Virus record (IMG/VR): IMGVR_UViG_3300049729_000416
Span: 1 to 28,771 of that record
Reading direction: 5' to 3' (one strand)
From: a virus
DNA length: 28,771 nt
Shown here: positions 1 through 7,412 of the stretch, one piece after another
Layout: each line of letters opens with the position of its first letter
How positions within the stretch are numbered: the first letter of the stretch is position 1
Notes under the pieces: model-generated
Database searches by the model: none
What the model was told of the DNA's origin: nothing
Seen by the model: the letters and a program-made list of their open reading frames with translations, nothing else
Made by a program: the position numbers and the translations under genes

Positions 1-1203
1 ATGGCCAACAAGAAGATTGCCCTGCTGCGAAAGTGCAAGACCCCGAACGGGTGGAGGCGCTACCCCGTCGTGATGAGTGCCAATGGGCGCGTGAAGCCCA
101 ATGCGGTGACCGTGGCAGGGAAGGAAGTTGTCTATCCTGTAGGCCACTACGAGCTCCGGTCTTGCACCGGTTCGAAGATCATCTGGACGCGCGTCACCGG
201 AGGCGCTACTGAGGCGCTGGAACAGCTCCATGTCGCTCAGAAGAGGGCCAACGTCTCCATCCTTGCAAAGGACGCTGGAGTCCAGGTTGTCATGGACCCG
301 CAGCGGGTGGATCTGCGGGCGGCGGCCACGGCTTTCATCTTGGCAGCGGAGGATAGGAAGGCCCCCGAGGCTGCCGAGATATACCAGCGTACCCTGGACG
401 ACTTCTTCACCGGCTGCGACAAGACCTACGCGGACGAAATCATCGCCGCCGACGTCCTAAGGTTCCATAACCAGATGAGCAAGCGAGGCCTCTCCGCCCG
501 CACCGTTCACAACCGGCACAAAAATCTCAAGTCATACCTGCTCTATCTTGGCCTGGACGTCAGGGCGCTCGCGGGGAAGGCCCCAAAGTACGAGAAGACC
601 ATGCCAGAGATATTCGAACCTGAGGATCTGACCGCGTTCTTCGCCGCATTGACGACCGACTACGACAAGCTCCTGTTCAGTCTGCTGCTGCAAACCGGCC
701 TACGAGAGCAGGAAGCCATGCACCTGGAGTGGGCGGACATCAGCTATGCACGAAGGACTCTCCAGGTTCGGTCGAAGCCTCGCTACAAACACAAGATCAA
801 GGATGCCGAGGAGCGAGAACTGCCGCTCAGCCAGGAGCTTGTTGCCCAGCTCCAGGCCTACCGGAAGGAGATCCCGGAAGAGTTCCGGTTGGTGTTCGGT
901 AGGCGGGGCGGCAAGCTCGACAAGCCGGAGAAACACCAGCTCCGTCACCTCAAGCTCTTGGTAAAAGATGCGGGTCTGAATTGCGATGTATGCACCGCCT
1001 GCATGGCCAGTGGGCAGTGCGAAAAGTGGTTCCTGCACAAGTTCCGCGCAACCTACTGCACCACGCTCCTGCGCAGTGGGATGGATTTGCGAACGGTCCA
1101 AGGTTTAATGGGTCACGCCGATCTCGCTTCGACCATGCGCTATCTGCGTCCCGCATCCACCGCTCAGGTCCAGGACCACGTGGACGCTGTGAAGTGGTAC
1201 TGA
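1..1203 (+). CDS. int: Tyrosine recombinase / phage integrase
   Basis: Catalyses site-specific integration and excision of the phage genome. The C-terminal catalytic domain (about residues 205-390) shows the tyrosine recombinase residues: Arg235 in TGLREQEAMHLEW, His346 and Arg349 in LHKFRA, His372 in LMGHADL and the nucleophile Tyr381 in TMRYL. A SAM-like core-binding domain lies at about 105-195. A Cys cluster (C328, C331, C334, C340; CxxCxxC then C) just before the HxxR box looks like a small metal-binding insert. From memory, similar inserts occur in integrases of Acidobacteriota. The reading frame begins with ATG at base 1, so the true start cannot be checked against upstream sequence; 400 aa is normal for the family. 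It is transcribed away from the late operon. No att core could be recognised. Confidence 0.95.
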   Translation: MANKKIALLRKCKTPNGWRRYPVVMSANGRVKPNAVTVAGKEVVYPVGHYELRSCTGSKIIWTRVTGGATEALEQLHVAQKRANVSILAKDAGVQVVMDPQRVDLRAAATAFILAAEDRKAPEAAEIYQRTLDDFFTGCDKTYADEIIAADVLRFHNQMSKRGLSARTVHNRHKNLKSYLLYLGLDVRALAGKAPKYEKTMPEIFEPEDLTAFFAALTTDYDKLLFSLLLQTGLREQEAMHLEWADISYARRTLQVRSKPRYKHKIKDAEERELPLSQELVAQLQAYRKEIPEEFRLVFGRRGGKLDKPEKHQLRHLKLLVKDAGLNCDVCTACMASGQCEKWFLHKFRATYCTTLLRSGMDLRTVQGLMGHADLASTMRYLRPASTAQVQDHVDAVKWY

Positions 1204-1205
1204 GG

Positions 1206-1222
1206 ACCTGGGTCACCCAGGT
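1206..1222 (+). terminator. Short hairpin just after the integrase stop
   Basis: A perfect 7-bp inverted repeat (ACCTGGG / CCCAGGT) with a 3-nt loop starts 3 nt after the integrase TGA. There is no following T-tract, so it may be a weak or Rho-assisted terminator, or a stabilising 3' hairpin. The rest of 1223-1353 holds no gene that I can see. The octamer GGTAGCAT occurs there twice (1220-1227 and 1280-1287) without an obvious role. Confidence 0.35.
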
Positions 1223-1353
1223 AGCATAGTAATTCGGCGTCTCAACTGCCCCTTGTCCCGTCAACGGCGTTTTCCATGTGGTAGCATGATCGCGCCGGAA
1301 TCATGGGGTGTTAGGTTGTGCCCGAACTTTGGCGACATTATGCGGAGACTACG

Positions 1354-2412
1354 ATGAGAAAACCATTTCTTCTTTTGTTCCTGGCACTTCTTCCTGCGAG
1401 CGCGTTTGCTCAACGGGTAAATTGTGTGGTTTTTACTCCTGCTACCGTGGCAAAGATGAATGCCCATAACATCCCGGTTAGCACCGGCCTTGTTGAATAC
1501 ATGACGGCCACGGAGCTTGCTGCGGCAATGACCCGTGCCCTGCATTGTGAAATCCCTCGACCGCAGAGCGTGCATGACATAGACACGGCTATTGCGTGGA
1601 GAGTGTTGAAATTTGCTCGCTCGTCAGAGCAGTTGAACCGCATGTTTATGGCATACTGCGCCAGCTATGGGCAGGACACCATCACTTCGGAAGTCGCCAT
1701 TAAATGGCTTACTCATAATAATTTTGTGGCCAAATTCAATGCTTGGGATGCTGCCGACGTGAAGCACAACTGGGAGAAGTTCAAACTTCCTCAGAAGGCA
1801 GTAGGGACGGAGCCTAGCGTGGAGGATCATCCGAAGACTGCTTCTTCTAGGGCGATACCAACTAAGACGTTGGACGAGGCCGAGGCAGCCCACATGGCCA
1901 TAATTGACCATGCTAGCCCCAAGGTCACCGCAGCAATTGCCAAAGAGCGCGAGTGGATCAAACTCAACATCAACAGCACTCCTGCGAGGTTCCGCGATGA
2001 ACTCGAAGGTCAGTACGGTGCGATTAAGCTCGACACGACGGATTCATTCAGCGTCAAAGTCCTGGATGTGGGGCGGTGGGAGTTCAAGAGGCTTGACAGT
2101 ACGGACCGGGACGAGAATCAAGCGCGGACAAATCAGAAGGTGAGCTATGTTTGTGACGTCGATTACCGGAAAATAGACTGGCCACGAGTCCAAATCGAAG
2201 AGTATCCACCGTCAAACGGTAATCCTAGACCCGCCTACCTCCTCATGACTAACACGGCTGATAGTCCTTGGATCCTATGTGATAATAATTTCTACGACAC
2301 TATACCGCCCATGCGGGACAATAGTCCATTGTTGGCTTTACTCTTTGACAGCGAGCCAAGTGCTAAACGTTTTGCCGATCGAATGAGTCAACACGCAAAA
2401 GAAATGAAATAA
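1354..2412 (+). CDS. Secreted protein of unknown function (candidate lysogenic-conversion gene)
   Basis: I do not recognise the family. The ATG at 1354 is preferred over an upstream GTG at 1318 because it has a GGAG ribosome binding site 6 nt upstream and begins a clear Sec signal peptide: MRK, then a Leu-rich core, then ASAFA with probable cleavage after residue 19. The mature protein of about 333 aa should lie in the periplasm or be secreted. The middle (about residues 145-205) is polar and charged. No catalytic motif, lipobox or further membrane segment is evident. The gene is visibly more AT-rich than the structural genes, sits between integrase and late operon, and is transcribed against the latter. 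These are typical traits of a moron gene expressed from the prophage, but that role is inference. Confidence 0.75.
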   Translation: MRKPFLLLFLALLPASAFAQRVNCVVFTPATVAKMNAHNIPVSTGLVEYMTATELAAAMTRALHCEIPRPQSVHDIDTAIAWRVLKFARSSEQLNRMFMAYCASYGQDTITSEVAIKWLTHNNFVAKFNAWDAADVKHNWEKFKLPQKAVGTEPSVEDHPKTASSRAIPTKTLDEAEAAHMAIIDHASPKVTAAIAKEREWIKLNINSTPARFRDELEGQYGAIKLDTTDSFSVKVLDVGRWEFKRLDSTDRDENQARTNQKVSYVCDVDYRKIDWPRVQIEEYPPSNGNPRPAYLLMTNTADSPWILCDNNFYDTIPPMRDNSPLLALLFDSEPSAKRFADRMSQHAKEMK

Positions 2413-2451
2413 ACCTGCCCAGACTTAATGTGCAATCAGCAAGGAGAAGTA

Positions 2452-2637
2452 ATGACATCCAAGCGCCTACACGAACTAGAACAAGTTAGCCAGGGAATCC
2501 ACAACGCCCTCGCCGAAATCAAGTATCAACACGCTGACGTGGACCTCAGCGCAATTGAGAGCAAAGTAGTCACCCTCGATTCACTTCTCAGCGAGTGGGC
2601 TAAAAAGCTTGACACACCAGACGAGCCGGTGATGTAG
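2452..2637 (+). CDS. Small hypothetical protein, 61 aa
   Basis: The ATG at 2452 follows an AAGGAG ribosome binding site at the right spacing and is preferred over an in-frame ATG at 2428 that lacks one. The product is a short, acidic, largely helical protein (HELEQVSQGIHNALAEIKY...) resembling a small coiled-coil. No family was recognised. It lies 39 nt downstream of the secreted-protein gene on the same strand and may form an operon with it. Its last 38 nt overlap the end of the convergent lysozyme gene. Confidence 0.6.
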   Translation: MTSKRLHELEQVSQGIHNALAEIKYQHADVDLSAIESKVVTLDSLLSEWAKKLDTPDEPVM

Positions 2638-3064
2638 GCCCGGTCACCCACTCAGCCCTCTCGGCGAGTCTGCGGCGGAGGAGTCCTGCAACAACAAGCC
2701 CACCCGCTTTATCCCACTTCGCAAACTCGTCTACAGCGCGAGCCATGTCACCTACGTTGATGAGCTTGAGCAGGGTACTATGCTCAAAGTTCCCACACCC
2801 ACAATTGAACACGAAGTCAACCAGGGAGTCATTCTCCGGCTGCGTTAGCGGTACGTGCACATCAGAGTTAACCCTACCCTGAGCCCACTCGATGTCAGCC
2901 TGGAGCCACGCCTCAGCCTGGAGCAGGGTGCAGGTCATGCCGGGATACACACCGGCTGTATGGCCATAACCGATCGTCCAGACGCCCTTGCTGTCCTGAT
3001 AAGCCGATAGCTTACAGCCTTCGAACTGCTCGGTTAGATGCAACCCCGTAAGTGAGTAGACCAT
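2600..3064 (-). CDS. Endolysin, GH24 (T4-type) lysozyme
   Basis: A muramidase that cleaves the glycan strands of peptidoglycan at the end of the lytic cycle. The N-terminus carries the classic GH24 triad with exact spacing: Glu15 (QFEG), eight residues, Asp24 (YQDSKG), five residues, Thr30 (WTIGYGHT). At 154 aa it is typical of single-domain phage lysozymes. There is no signal peptide or signal-anchor helix, so it should need a holin to reach the wall; no convincing holin lies next to it. ATG 3064 has an AAGGAG site upstream. It is the last gene of the leftward late operon and overlaps the end of the convergent 61-aa gene. Confidence 0.95.
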   Translation of the reverse strand: MVYSLTGLHLTEQFEGCKLSAYQDSKGVWTIGYGHTAGVYPGMTCTLLQAEAWLQADIEWAQGRVNSDVHVPLTQPENDSLVDFVFNCGCGNFEHSTLLKLINVGDMARAVDEFAKWDKAGGLVVAGLLRRRLAERAEWVTGPTSPARLVCQAF

Positions 3065-3091
3065 GGTTGAAACTCCTTAATTGAGACAGGG

Positions 3092-3742
3092 TTAGCGGTC
3101 GTGCAGCGTGGCGGAGACATGGCCCCGACGCACACTTGACGAGTCGTAACCATAGATCAGCGCCACGCCGTGTACCCCCTCACCGCGATGCATTCCGAGG
3201 CCGCAATCGTGCAGAATGACCTCCCATTTTTCTTGCTCGTCAGACCGCCAGGCTCTGTGCTTTAAATGACGGCCCGGGCATATGCCTACTATTCCGGCTG
3301 CACTGAGTATGTGGCTCACCCGGCGTTGCGAGATCCCGAAGTGTTTGCCTATCGCCGCATAATGCAAGATGGGGTTTGCCTTCGCATAGGCCACGACTGC
3401 CTCGTAATCTGCTTTGGGCTTCGGTCCCTTACGCCTGCCTTTTATTCCAGCGGCACTAAGTATGCGACGCACGTAAAAGCGTGAGATTCCGAAGTGCACG
3501 CCTACATCCGCCTGACTCATGTCGGGGTTTGCAGCCCTATAGGCCACCACCTCCGCGTAGTCAGCTTTGTGCCTGCCTTTTATTCCAGCGGCACTTAATA
3601 TGTCATTAGTATGAGATTTTAAGATTCCGAAGTGCGCACCTATATCCGCCTGGCGCATGGTGGGGTTCGCGATCGCATAAGCCACCACTGCTGCAGGGTC
3701 TACTTTGAACTTACGTCTCTGCGGCATTGTGGAGGTTGTCAT
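3092..3742 (-). CDS. Triple helix-turn-helix protein with conserved C-terminal block
   Basis: A 216-aa basic protein made of three tandem HTH-like units (about residues 11-54, 59-100 and 110-151). Each follows the pattern AxVVAYxxANPxxxxADIGxHFGI then a recognition helix ending ILSAAGI, joined by Lys/Arg-rich linkers. The C-terminal part (about 165-216) contains WEVILHDCGLGMHRG and LIYGYD. Unit and C-terminal block both recur in the single-unit paralogue at 26432-26788. I know no function for this architecture. It resembles transposase-type or Psq-like HTH repeats, so sequence-specific DNA binding is inferred; no HNH or other nuclease motif is seen. ATG 3742 was chosen; ATG 3727 is possible and neither has a good ribosome binding site. 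A hairpin lies 2 nt upstream. Confidence 0.8.
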   Translation of the reverse strand: MTTSTMPQRRKFKVDPAAVVAYAIANPTMRQADIGAHFGILKSHTNDILSAAGIKGRHKADYAEVVAYRAANPDMSQADVGVHFGISRFYVRRILSAAGIKGRRKGPKPKADYEAVVAYAKANPILHYAAIGKHFGISQRRVSHILSAAGIVGICPGRHLKHRAWRSDEQEKWEVILHDCGLGMHRGEGVHGVALIYGYDSSSVRRGHVSATLHDR

Positions 3743-3744
3743 CT

Positions 3745-3787
3745 GTAGGTCGATTGAGAAGTCGATCCGCGTGGATCGGGGACCTAC
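3745..3787 (-). promoter_or_regulatory. Composite stem-loop between fibre gene and triple-HTH gene
   Basis: Nested inverted repeats: outer arms GTAGGTC (3745-3751) and GACCTAC (3781-3787), inner palindrome CGATCC-GCGT-GGATCG (3763-3778). The structure covers the TAG stop of the fibre gene and ends 2 nt before the ATG of the HTH gene. It could terminate or attenuate the fibre transcript, mask the start region of the HTH gene, or be a DNA operator for the HTH protein. No T-tract follows, so a simple intrinsic terminator is unlikely. Confidence 0.55.
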
Positions 3788-4782
3788 GTGTAATCGAGTT
3801 CGCCATTTGTAATGGATAGCGTCACCGGCAGCCCGGTGCCAGCATCCACGAGCACGATCAATGAAGATGCGACGACGGTCAGATTTGTTGCCGAGAAGGT
3901 ACCGCCCGACGTGAATGCAATGGATGGGGTATAAGACACCCCGCTGTAGGTCAGTAAATCTCCCATCGCGTACGAGGTGGTGGCAGCCCATGCTCCGCGA
4001 AGGTTGAATCCGCCCGGCACCCCCTTGGGTCCGGTAGGTCCAGTCGGTCCAGGTACCGTAGACACCGCGCCGGTCGGTCCGGTAGGTCCAGGTACAGTGG
4101 AAGCTGCACCTGTTGGTCCGGTAGGTCCAGGCACCGTGCTTGCAGCGCCAGTTGCACCTGTAGGTCCGGTAGGCCCAGGCACCGTTGAAGCTGCTCCCGT
4201 GGGTCCAGGCACTGTTGATGCCGCCCCGGTAGCCCCGGTAGCCCCGGTTGGTCCAGTAGCACCCGTAGCACCCACTGTTCCGGTTGCACCAGCCGTGCCC
4301 GCCGTACCTGTTGCGCCGGTGGGACCGGTGATTCCCTGAATTCCCTGCGGGCCAGTCGCGCCGGTCGACCCTGTCGGCCCAGTTGGTCCTGTTGCTCCGT
4401 CACCGCCCGCCCCGGAGCCTCCACCCACGCAGAGGACGCCCCAGTACGCCGGGTTGTCATCCGGCTCATAATTCAGGGTGCCGTTGCGGGTGCAGATATA
4501 TGTCGAATTCCCGTATGAAACGCAGTCGTAGGCGTTGTATCCGGTCAGGGTGTTGTAGGCCCCGCGCCAGTAAAACCCCTGGGGAACGGTGTTAGGCGCT
4601 CCCGCAATCGACCCGGCGGCGGCTAAGAGGTTCCACGTCGTGGTAGACGCTGGAGTCGTCGGAGGCATTACATCGATGTTCGCCGTCGCCGCAACGTAGG
4701 AAGAACCGAGGTAAGAGATCGCATCCCCTACGTTGTATGAGGTGGTGCTGACCCACGTGCCTGCCCAGTTGAGAGTGCTCAA
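3784..4782 (-). CDS. Collagen-like tail fibre with carbohydrate-binding-like modules (short)
   Basis: A structural fibre of 332 aa. Residues 1-110 hold two modules of the CBM5/12-like pattern ([19 protein letters not shown]...; [21 protein letters not shown]...). A Gly-X-Y collagen-like stalk of about 130 residues rich in GPTGATG and [10 protein letters not shown] follows. A third, divergent CBM-like module and a short beta-rich tail ending at TAG complete it. Collagen-like stalks in phage fibres form trimeric rods, and CBM5/12-type domains bind polysaccharide, so host-surface binding is inferred. The start is TTG at 4782, two nt after the preceding stop, with AAAGGA just upstream. It is closely related in sequence to the giant fibre at 7413-11954. 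Confidence 0.85.
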   Translation of the reverse strand: MSTLNWAGTWVSTTSYNVGDAISYLGSSYVAATANIDVMPPTTPASTTTWNLLAAAGSIAGAPNTVPQGFYWRGAYNTLTGYNAYDCVSYGNSTYICTRNGTLNYEPDDNPAYWGVLCVGGGSGAGGDGATGPTGPTGSTGATGPQGIQGITGPTGATGTAGTAGATGTVGATGATGPTGATGATGAASTVPGPTGAASTVPGPTGPTGATGAASTVPGPTGPTGAASTVPGPTGPTGAVSTVPGPTGPTGPKGVPGGFNLRGAWAATTSYAMGDLLTYSGVSYTPSIAFTSGGTFSATNLTVVASSLIVLVDAGTGLPVTLSITNGELDYT

Positions 4783-4784
4783 TG

Positions 4785-5174
4785 TTAATCCTTTGCGGTG
4801 GTCCTATCCACCAGTTGCTCTAGGAGACGCTGCGACCCGGCCTGCGCCGTGGTCTGATTTGCAAGCATGACCTTTTGATCCGCGCTCATCTCTTTCAAGA
4901 AGTCCAGTTGCGCGTTGTGCGCCTCCGTCTGGTGTTGAATGGACTCAGCAATCCGTTCGAGCCCGGCGGCGACGATGCGCTGGGTCTCAATGCTGCTGAC
5001 CACAAGCTGCTTGAGATCCGCAAAGTTTGCGTCATCCTTCTTCGCTCGCGCCGTCATGTCAGATCGCGTTTGATATGACAGGACTAGCGACGCGACGAAC
5101 AGGCCGACGCAGATGACAGACGCGCCCACAGCAGGGCCGTACTGATTGATGGGCGCAAGGACATCCTGGAACAT
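4785..5174 (-). CDS. Membrane-anchored coiled-coil protein
   Basis: A 129-aa protein with one predicted transmembrane helix near the N-terminus (about residues 14-33, [20 protein letters not shown]) and a long polar helical remainder with heptad-like spacing. The family was not recognised. Its place among fibre and lysis genes near the end of the late operon allows two readings: a holin-like or lysis-accessory protein acting with the GH24 lysozyme, or a membrane protein tied to the fibres. The topology is opposite to XhlA-type proteins, which have a C-terminal membrane segment. ATG 5174 has AAGAGG upstream. The gene is followed after 2 nt by the TTG start of the short fibre. Confidence 0.75.
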   Translation of the reverse strand: MFQDVLAPINQYGPAVGASVICVGLFVASLVLSYQTRSDMTARAKKDDANFADLKQLVVSSIETQRIVAAGLERIAESIQHQTEAHNAQLDFLKEMSADQKVMLANQTTAQAGSQRLLEQLVDRTTAKD

Positions 5175-5226
5175 GCAGGCCTCTTTCAGCTACACACAAT
5201 GGCTTTACCTACATAACGGTTAGCTA

Positions 5227-7362
5227 TTACTTCCAGAAGACCATCCCGGTAGCCGCTGCTGCGGAAGTGCCGTTTACTGCGGTAGTTACCGCGAACCCGA
5301 TTCCAGCGGTGAAGTTCATCAGGGGGAAACTATTGGGGGTGATGGTCACATTTCCAGCAGCGGGAAGTGGAACGCAGAACACAACCGCCGTCGTACCCAA
5401 CGTCGGCGCGACAGCCGAGTTAAAAAACTCGATGTAGGCCGGAAACGCGTTGGAGTTGGTCAGTGAGAAACCATAGAGGTTGCCCGCTGCAGCCTTGATA
5501 CTGACCGCCGCACCCGTATTGTTTCGGAAGGTGGCGGACAGAGCGGGATCGTCAGCACCCGTGCTGAGGATGTTGACGTTCAACGCACCGGTGGAGGTGA
5601 TGCTGAGTGGGCGCACCGCGTTGTTAACCGTGTCTAAGCCCATTGCTGTAGTTCCGACCAGGACGGCCTCGACGTTGATCGTGACAAGGTCAGACCCTCC
5701 CGTATTCAGATACCCGGACTGAAAAACGATTGGCCCGGTGCCTATGCCCCCATAGGCGCAGTCACCGGCGGTTCCTAACGGCTGCATCAGGAAACTCCCG
5801 GGGACGATGGGGCCGTTCGCATACCATACCGACGAAACCAGAAGGTTCACCGTGATACCAGGCTGGGTCGGAGCTGTGGGTGTGAAGGAGTTTGCCGTCC
5901 CTTTTTGAAGGGAAAAGGTCAGACAGCCAACGCCAGTGTTTTGGAACTCCTGCACCAACAGGTTCATGGTCGGAGCCGGTGTCATGATGCTGCCACCATA
6001 AAGCATAAAGCCGAGGCTACCTTGCAGGTCCAGTTGCGTTACCGGCACCTCGAAAATGACGATGGCCTCACCCAGTTGGGTTGTGGACTGATCGTAGGAG
6101 GCGCTGTAGACGACGTTGTTCGTGTCCATGAGTTGAAGCCCAGTCGGGCCGCCCGCCCATGAGTTCCCGGTCGTCGGAAAGATGACCATCGTCACCAACA
6201 GCACGTCGCCTATGATGGGGGTTTTCGGAAGCACATAAGTGGGTATCGCCCAATTGCTTGGCGTAGGCACCGTAACCTGACCCGAGCCGGATTGATACAG
6301 GCTGGCGTTGGGAGCAGCTCCATTCAGATACTGGACCTCCCCGGGGAGATGAATAGCCATTCCGTTCTGGTCGATCAGTTCCGTTTTCGAGTAGCTCGAC
6401 TCATCCCCGAGGGCTGTCGTAAGCGCGTAGTAAACGCTGAGTCCGTCTGTTGAGACCGCGTTAATAGTGCGCAGGCGAACATAAGGGAAACCGGCCAGGT
6501 TATAGCGGGCCGAGAGTGGTAGCTGCAGGGTGGTTGTGGAATACTCGGTGATCTGCTGCGGGTTTGATGACTGGATAGTTCCGGTCAGCGGCACCCAGAA
6601 CACCCCGTCAGTTGAGCCCTCAATCTGGAAACTACCGCCGACGGCAGGTGAGACACCCGTCAAGGCGATGTTAATGACAAGCGTGGACCAGGTGAATACG
6701 CCGGAAATAATCGTCAGCGTACCATCCGCTGCCATCGGCACAGCGCCGCTTGAGACCGTACCAGTCTGGTTGTTGTACACCGCGCCCACTGTCACGGTTA
6801 GGTTCTGGTCGCTTGCAATGACTACCGGGATTGACGCTGCCGAGAGTTTCTGGCCGATGCTCAGGGCTGAGCCTCCGATGGTCTTCAAGTTTGAGTCGAG
6901 CGCCCCGCTGGTGCTGGTGAGGGCGTTACCCGAGCCGTCTTGGGTGAGGACGGTGGCCTTGAGGTTGGCAGGAGTAGCCTGGGCAACGGTCACGGTGTCG
7001 GTGACGTCAACCATTAGGTTCCCGCTGCCATCCACATTAAGTCCGGTCAGTTCGAAAGTATTGTCCTCCGTGGTTACGATCAAGCTGCCAGCCGTATCCA
7101 CGCTAAGACCGGTAAGGTCACCCGATGGGTTCTTTGCTGCAACGTAGGTTGCATCTGCGGGGACGGCAGAGCCCGGCGCGGCCATGCTTGCGCTCGTGGT
7201 AGCGACAGTGCCGCTGACCGGCTGGACGGTTGTGCCCGTGGGGTCAACCTTCACCGGATGAGTGGGCGTGCCCAGCACGTTAGTTCCGTCCGTGACTTCC
7301 ACTGGCCATGCGTTGGCTGGTGTGGTTGGTGCGCCCTGCGCGATTTGTTCATACACACTCAC
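5227..7362 (-). CDS. Large phage structural protein, probably tail fibre/baseplate associated
   Basis: A 711-aa beta-rich protein, low in charge and rich in Thr, Ser, Gly and Val, with no enzymatic motif. The N-terminal 200 residues contain repeating short units such as DxxGNLxVDVTD and a motif of the type SIPVVIASDQ, which I know from many phage structural proteins of unassigned role. The middle (about 200-330) resembles a jelly-roll-like domain around a YAGFPYVRLRT-type motif, and the C-terminus (about 600-711) is another beta domain. Function as a fibre, fibre connector or adhesin is inferred from its position between two collagen-like fibre genes. The start is GTG 7362, preceded by GCAGGT. 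Confidence 0.75.
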   Translation of the reverse strand: MSVYEQIAQGAPTTPANAWPVEVTDGTNVLGTPTHPVKVDPTGTTVQPVSGTVATTSASMAAPGSAVPADATYVAAKNPSGDLTGLSVDTAGSLIVTTEDNTFELTGLNVDGSGNLMVDVTDTVTVAQATPANLKATVLTQDGSGNALTSTSGALDSNLKTIGGSALSIGQKLSAASIPVVIASDQNLTVTVGAVYNNQTGTVSSGAVPMAADGTLTIISGVFTWSTLVINIALTGVSPAVGGSFQIEGSTDGVFWVPLTGTIQSSNPQQITEYSTTTLQLPLSARYNLAGFPYVRLRTINAVSTDGLSVYYALTTALGDESSYSKTELIDQNGMAIHLPGEVQYLNGAAPNASLYQSGSGQVTVPTPSNWAIPTYVLPKTPIIGDVLLVTMVIFPTTGNSWAGGPTGLQLMDTNNVVYSASYDQSTTQLGEAIVIFEVPVTQLDLQGSLGFMLYGGSIMTPAPTMNLLVQEFQNTGVGCLTFSLQKGTANSFTPTAPTQPGITVNLLVSSVWYANGPIVPGSFLMQPLGTAGDCAYGGIGTGPIVFQSGYLNTGGSDLVTINVEAVLVGTTAMGLDTVNNAVRPLSITSTGALNVNILSTGADDPALSATFRNNTGAAVSIKAAAGNLYGFSLTNSNAFPAYIEFFNSAVAPTLGTTAVVFCVPLPAAGNVTITPNSFPLMNFTAGIGFAVTTAVNGTSAAAATGMVFWK

Positions 7363-7412
7363 AATTTACCTGCTTTCTGTTGCCTACTTCTACTCACTTA
7401 CCAATCCGAAAA

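Noticed and set aside
1204-1353. attP or attL core next to the integrase
   Set aside because: Only a short hairpin and a GGTAGCAT octamer pair are present. Without the other junction or the host tRNA no core can be assigned.
3092-3742. HNH homing endonuclease identity for the HTH proteins
   Set aside because: Position next to terL/portal and late genes fits homing genes, but the His and Asn spacing does not match an HNH or GIY-YIG motif.
3743-3991. 83-residue N-terminal extension of the triple-HTH protein
   Set aside because: It overlaps the fibre gene in another frame and contains no HTH unit; the start at 3742 follows the fibre stop.
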